Assembly (NCBI GenBank): GCA_049670505.1
Contig: JBATTK010000032.1
Location: 67,633 to 131,632 of the forward strand
Reading direction: 5' to 3'
Origin: JBATTK01 sp049670505
GTDB taxonomy: Bacteria; Bacteroidota; Bacteroidia; Flavobacteriales; Flavobacteriaceae
DNA: 64,000 bases
Below, piece after piece: positions 61,450 through 64,000 of this stretch (position 1 is its first letter; each line of letters begins with the position of its first letter). The translations under genes and the position numbers were made by a program. The notes below the pieces were generated by a model. The model was not told the DNA's origin. It made no database searches and was given only the letters and a program-made list of their open reading frames with translations.

Positions 61450-63298
61450 TAGAAAACTGTTCATAGGGCTTTTTGCCTTTGTTTTTACGTTTAACGTTCA
61501 GGCCCAAAACACAACATACTGGCAGCAACATGTAGATTATACCATGGAAGTGGATATGGATGTTGAAAATTATCAGTATGGAGGTACACAAAAATTAGTC
61601 TATACCAACAATTCCCCGGACACGCTTCGCAAAGTTTATTATCACCTCTATTTTAATGCTTTTCGACCGGGAAGTGAAATGGATGTTCGCTTACAAGACA
61701 TTAAAGATCCGGATGGGAGAATGTTTGTGAACAACCAGAGTAGGATCGCCAATCTTTCCAAGGAAGATATGGGATATCTTAGCGTTTCTTCCTTATCACA
61801 GGACGGTCAAAAAGTAAGCTTCAAAGAGGAAGGTACCATTTTGGAGGTTCAGTTGGCCAGTCCGATAGCCCCGGGAGGAAAAACTACTTTTGATATGATA
61901 TTTGAAGGGCAGGTTCCGGTACAGATACGAAGGTCTGGCCGAAACAACGCGGAAGGGGTCGCGCTTTCCATGAGCCAATGGTATCCTAAAATGGTAGAGT
62001 ACGATTTTGAAGGTTGGCATGCCTATCCCTATATCGCCAGGGAATTTCATGGTGTATGGGGCGATTTTGATGTGAAATTGACCCTTGATAAAGATTATGT
62101 TGTAGGGGGTAGTGGCTATCTACAAAATCCACAAGAAATTGGTCATGGGTATGAAGCTCCGGGATCAAAAGTCAAAAAACAAAAGGGCAAGACCCTTACC
62201 TGGCATTTTAAGGCCCCCATGGTGCATGATTTTATGTGGGCGGCCGATCCGGAATATCTACATGATACCTTGCAAGTAGCAGAAGGACCAATACTGCATT
62301 TTTTCTATAAGGACAAACCCGAATTATTGGAAAACTGGAAGAACCTACAGCCAAAAACAGCGGAAGCCATGCAGTTTTTCAATAAAAATATCGGAAAATA
62401 TCCCTATGAACAATTCTCCGTAGTGCAAGGAGGAGACGGCGGTATGGAATACGCCATGAGCACTTTGGTTACCGGGGAACGGAAATTTGCAAGTTTAGTA
62501 GGGGTTATGGTACATGAAATGGCACATTCGTGGTTTCAACATGTGCTGGCCACCAATGAGGGCAAACACGAATGGATGGACGAAGGTTTTACCACATTCA
62601 TCTCCAGTTTGTGTATGAACGAGATTATGGACCAGAAAAAGGAGAATCCTTTTGAAGCCGTTTATAATGGTTATTATGCCTTAGTTAATTCTGGCAAGGA
62701 ACATCCACAGACGACACATGCGGACCGGTACGATCTTAATTTTGCATACGGCATATCGGCCTATAATAAGGGAGCCGTTTTTTTATCACAGTTGGGCTAT
62801 GTGATAGGGCAGGATAAATTGATGGAGACTATTAGAAAATACTATACCGATTTTAAATTTAAACACCCTGTACCCAACGATATTAAAAGGACAGCGGAAA
62901 AAGTATCGGGAATGGAATTGGATTGGTATCTCACGGATTGGACACAAACTACCAATACGATTGACTATGGCGTAAAAGAGGTGGTTGCCGATGGTGAAAA
63001 AACAAAAGTTGTTTTAGAGCGAATCGGACTTATGCCTATGCCCTTGGATATACTGGTTGTTTATTCGGATGGCACCCAGGAAACTTTTTATGTGCCTTTA
63101 CGCATGATGCGGGGAGAGAAAGAGAACCCATATCCGGATTTGGATAGAACCATAGTGCCAGATTGGCCGTGGGCCTATCGAACCTACGAGTTTACCATAG
63201 ATAAACCCATTGTTAACATCTCAGGGATTGCCATAGACCCTTCCCAATTGATGGCTGATGTCAATAAAGAAAACAACATCTATCAAGCGGCGCAATAG
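61439..63298 (+). CDS. M1 family metallopeptidase (aminopeptidase), exported
   Basis: The 619-aa protein has a signal peptide ending FNVQAQ. M1 features are the beta-sandwich N-domain, the substrate motif GGMEYAMSTL (in place of GAMEN), and the zinc site HEMAHSW (359-363) with the downstream Glu in WMDEGFTTF. The start overlaps the S8 gene. Secreted M1 enzymes release N-terminal amino acids from peptides, suiting the product of the coupled subtilase. Confidence 0.93.
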   Translation: MLDNRKLFIGLFAFVFTFNVQAQNTTYWQQHVDYTMEVDMDVENYQYGGTQKLVYTNNSPDTLRKVYYHLYFNAFRPGSEMDVRLQDIKDPDGRMFVNNQSRIANLSKEDMGYLSVSSLSQDGQKVSFKEEGTILEVQLASPIAPGGKTTFDMIFEGQVPVQIRRSGRNNAEGVALSMSQWYPKMVEYDFEGWHAYPYIAREFHGVWGDFDVKLTLDKDYVVGGSGYLQNPQEIGHGYEAPGSKVKKQKGKTLTWHFKAPMVHDFMWAADPEYLHDTLQVAEGPILHFFYKDKPELLENWKNLQPKTAEAMQFFNKNIGKYPYEQFSVVQGGDGGMEYAMSTLVTGERKFASLVGVMVHEMAHSWFQHVLATNEGKHEWMDEGFTTFISSLCMNEIMDQKKENPFEAVYNGYYALVNSGKEHPQTTHADRYDLNFAYGISAYNKGAVFLSQLGYVIGQDKLMETIRKYYTDFKFKHPVPNDIKRTAEKVSGMELDWYLTDWTQTTNTIDYGVKEVVADGEKTKVVLERIGLMPMPLDILVVYSDGTQETFYVPLRMMRGEKENPYPDLDRTIVPDWPWAYRTYEFTIDKPIVNISGIAIDPSQLMADVNKENNIYQAAQ

Positions 63299-63322
63299 TA
63301 ATAAAAGTTAGACACGTAATAG

Positions 63323-63358
63323 TCCGTTTGAAGCGATATGAAAATGGTTTCAAACGGA
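63323..63358 (+). terminator. hairpin after the M1 peptidase gene
   Basis: TCCGTTTGAA (63323-63332) pairs perfectly with TTCAAACGGA (63349-63358) across a 16-nt loop and is followed by TTTCCC. It lies 25 bp after the M1 stop and may end that transcript. Confidence 0.45.
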
Positions 63359-63422
63359 TTTCCCATTTAATGTGCCCTACCCATCAATAAATATCCTTAT
63401 AGTGAACTCATCTTGAGTTCAG

Positions 63423-63430
63423 TATCTTTG
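63423..63430 (+). promoter_or_regulatory. -7 promoter element of rnpA
   Basis: TATCTTTG matches the TAnnTTTG consensus and lies 46 bp upstream of the rnpA start; identical in sequence to the lepA element. Confidence 0.5.
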
Positions 63431-63475
63431 TCGCAAAAATCCTCCCTTTGAGGAAACCATACTAATAGTAGCGCT

Positions 63476-63874
63476 TTGTCCAAAAATTCTAAATTCTCCT
63501 TCCCAAAAAAAGAAAAACTAAAGAATAAAAAGCTTATCGAGCGTTTATTCCAAGAAGGGAAGTCCCTTTCCAAATATCCATTGAAGCTCATCTATATAAA
63601 AACAACATTTTCGGAAGATGTAAAAATCCGTGCCGGAGTCACTGTTCCTAAAAAAAACTTTAAAAGTGCTGTAAGGCGAAACCGCATCAAACGCTTAATG
63701 CGAGAAAGTTATCGCCTGAACAAACATTTGGTTTTTAACAACATAGAGGGAAACTTTGCGTTCCTGTTTTTATATCTTGGCAAAGATTTACCCTCACAGC
63801 AACTAGTAGAGGAAAGCATGGTTAAAATACTTCAAAAATTCATAATACATAGTAACGATGAAAAAGTTGATTAA
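63476..63874 (+). CDS. rnpA: ribonuclease P protein component
   Basis: The 132-aa protein has the RnpA core: KNKKLIERLFQEGKSL at the N-terminus and AVRRNRIKRLMRESYR, the RNR RNA-binding motif. It assists the RNase P RNA in removing tRNA 5' leaders. The start is TTG at 63476, as no ATG precedes the conserved helix. It overlaps the S41 protease gene by 17 bp, the usual flavobacterial neighbour. Confidence 0.94.
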   Translation: MSKNSKFSFPKKEKLKNKKLIERLFQEGKSLSKYPLKLIYIKTTFSEDVKIRAGVTVPKKNFKSAVRRNRIKRLMRESYRLNKHLVFNNIEGNFAFLFLYLGKDLPSQQLVEESMVKILQKFIIHSNDEKVD

Positions 63875-64000
63875 AAAGAACGTTCTAATTCCAACTGTGG
63901 CCGTATTTTTTTTGGTTGCGGCTTCAAGTTTTAAAAGCGATTTTTTTGAAATCGCCAAACAGATAGAAATCTTTACTACACTATTCAAAGAACTGAATAT
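63858..64000 (+). CDS. S41 family C-terminal processing protease, partial
   Basis: The frame from the ATG at 63858 runs off the right edge after 47 complete codons. It shows a short hydrophobic signal (NVLIPTVAVFFLVAASSF) and then FFEIAKQIEIFTTLFKELN, the characteristic start of Bacteroidota CtpA-like S41 peptidases. PDZ and protease domains are outside the window. It overlaps rnpA by 17 bp. Confidence 0.75.
   Translation, partial: MKKLIKKNVLIPTVAVFFLVAASSFKSDFFEIAKQIEIFTTLFKELN

Overview
The window looks like a chromosome segment from a marine, alga-associated member of the Flavobacteriaceae (Bacteroidota). Support comes from a SusC/SusD pair, several TonB-dependent receptors with carboxypeptidase-regulatory-like N-termini, lipoproteins with short acidic or Cys-rich linkers, TAnnTTTG-type -7 promoter elements, almost no Shine-Dalgarno sequences, and a housekeeping block (mce, rbfA, a FtsX/LolC-type permease, dusB, lepA, rnpA followed by an S41 protease) typical of the family. 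I cannot name the genus. No transposase, integrase, rRNA or CRISPR array is visible; there is one intact tRNA and one tRNA remnant.

Layout. (1) 1-15.4 kb, minus strand, AT-rich: small-molecule and stress enzymes (two DJ-1/PfpI paralogues, three alpha/beta hydrolases including an epoxide hydrolase, two tautomerase-like proteins, two SDRs, a cupin, an EamA exporter), two Crp/Fnr-like regulators and an AraC regulator, plus an NPP-type phosphodiesterase, an OmpA-type lipoprotein and a HExxH protease. The OmpA lipoprotein appears to start at a non-canonical ATA. (2) 15.7-19.2 kb, minus strand, visibly more GC-rich: a TonB siderophore receptor and a PepSY membrane protein behind a Fur-box-like inverted repeat. 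(3) 20.0-36.2 kb, plus strand: a polysaccharide utilisation locus. It runs SusC, SusD, a two-domain glycan-binding-like lipoprotein, GH16, a XylE-like sugar porter, GH43, a beta-helix protein, a GH26-like lipoprotein, a PhyH dioxygenase, a Gfo/Idh/MocA oxidoreductase and a LacI regulator. The enzyme set suggests a marine beta-1,3-linked xylan and/or glucan; this is inference. (4) 36.3-45.1 kb, AT-rich: a defence island. It has an ABC-three-component (ABC-3C) system with a nuclease effector, middle component and DUF3732-type ATPase, and a fourth small gene abutting it. Next come a cassette pairing a small PD-(D/E)XK protein with a GIY-YIG-like protein, a winged-helix/PD-(D/E)XK protein, and a HEPN-like all-helical protein. 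The same hairpin repeat lies at both ends. The right end abuts a tRNA(CAT) gene with a tRNA 3'-end duplication and a broken tRNA copy interrupted by a 56-bp twin-hairpin element. (5) 45.2-64 kb: housekeeping and envelope genes (mce, rbfA, permease, dusB, a beta-barrel receptor, lepA, a CPA1 antiporter, Usp plus SulP, MBL hydrolase, subtilase, M1 aminopeptidase, rnpA, start of a C-terminal processing protease).

The most promising candidates for undescribed biology are the layered nuclease island at 36.8-44.4 kb (especially the 40.6-41.9 kb cassette and the 143-aa ABC-3C companion), the disrupted tRNA/attachment region beside it, and the apparent ATGA-to-ATAA conversion at a stop/start overlap near 10.24 kb. 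All family names were assigned by eye from motifs and have not been checked by database search.
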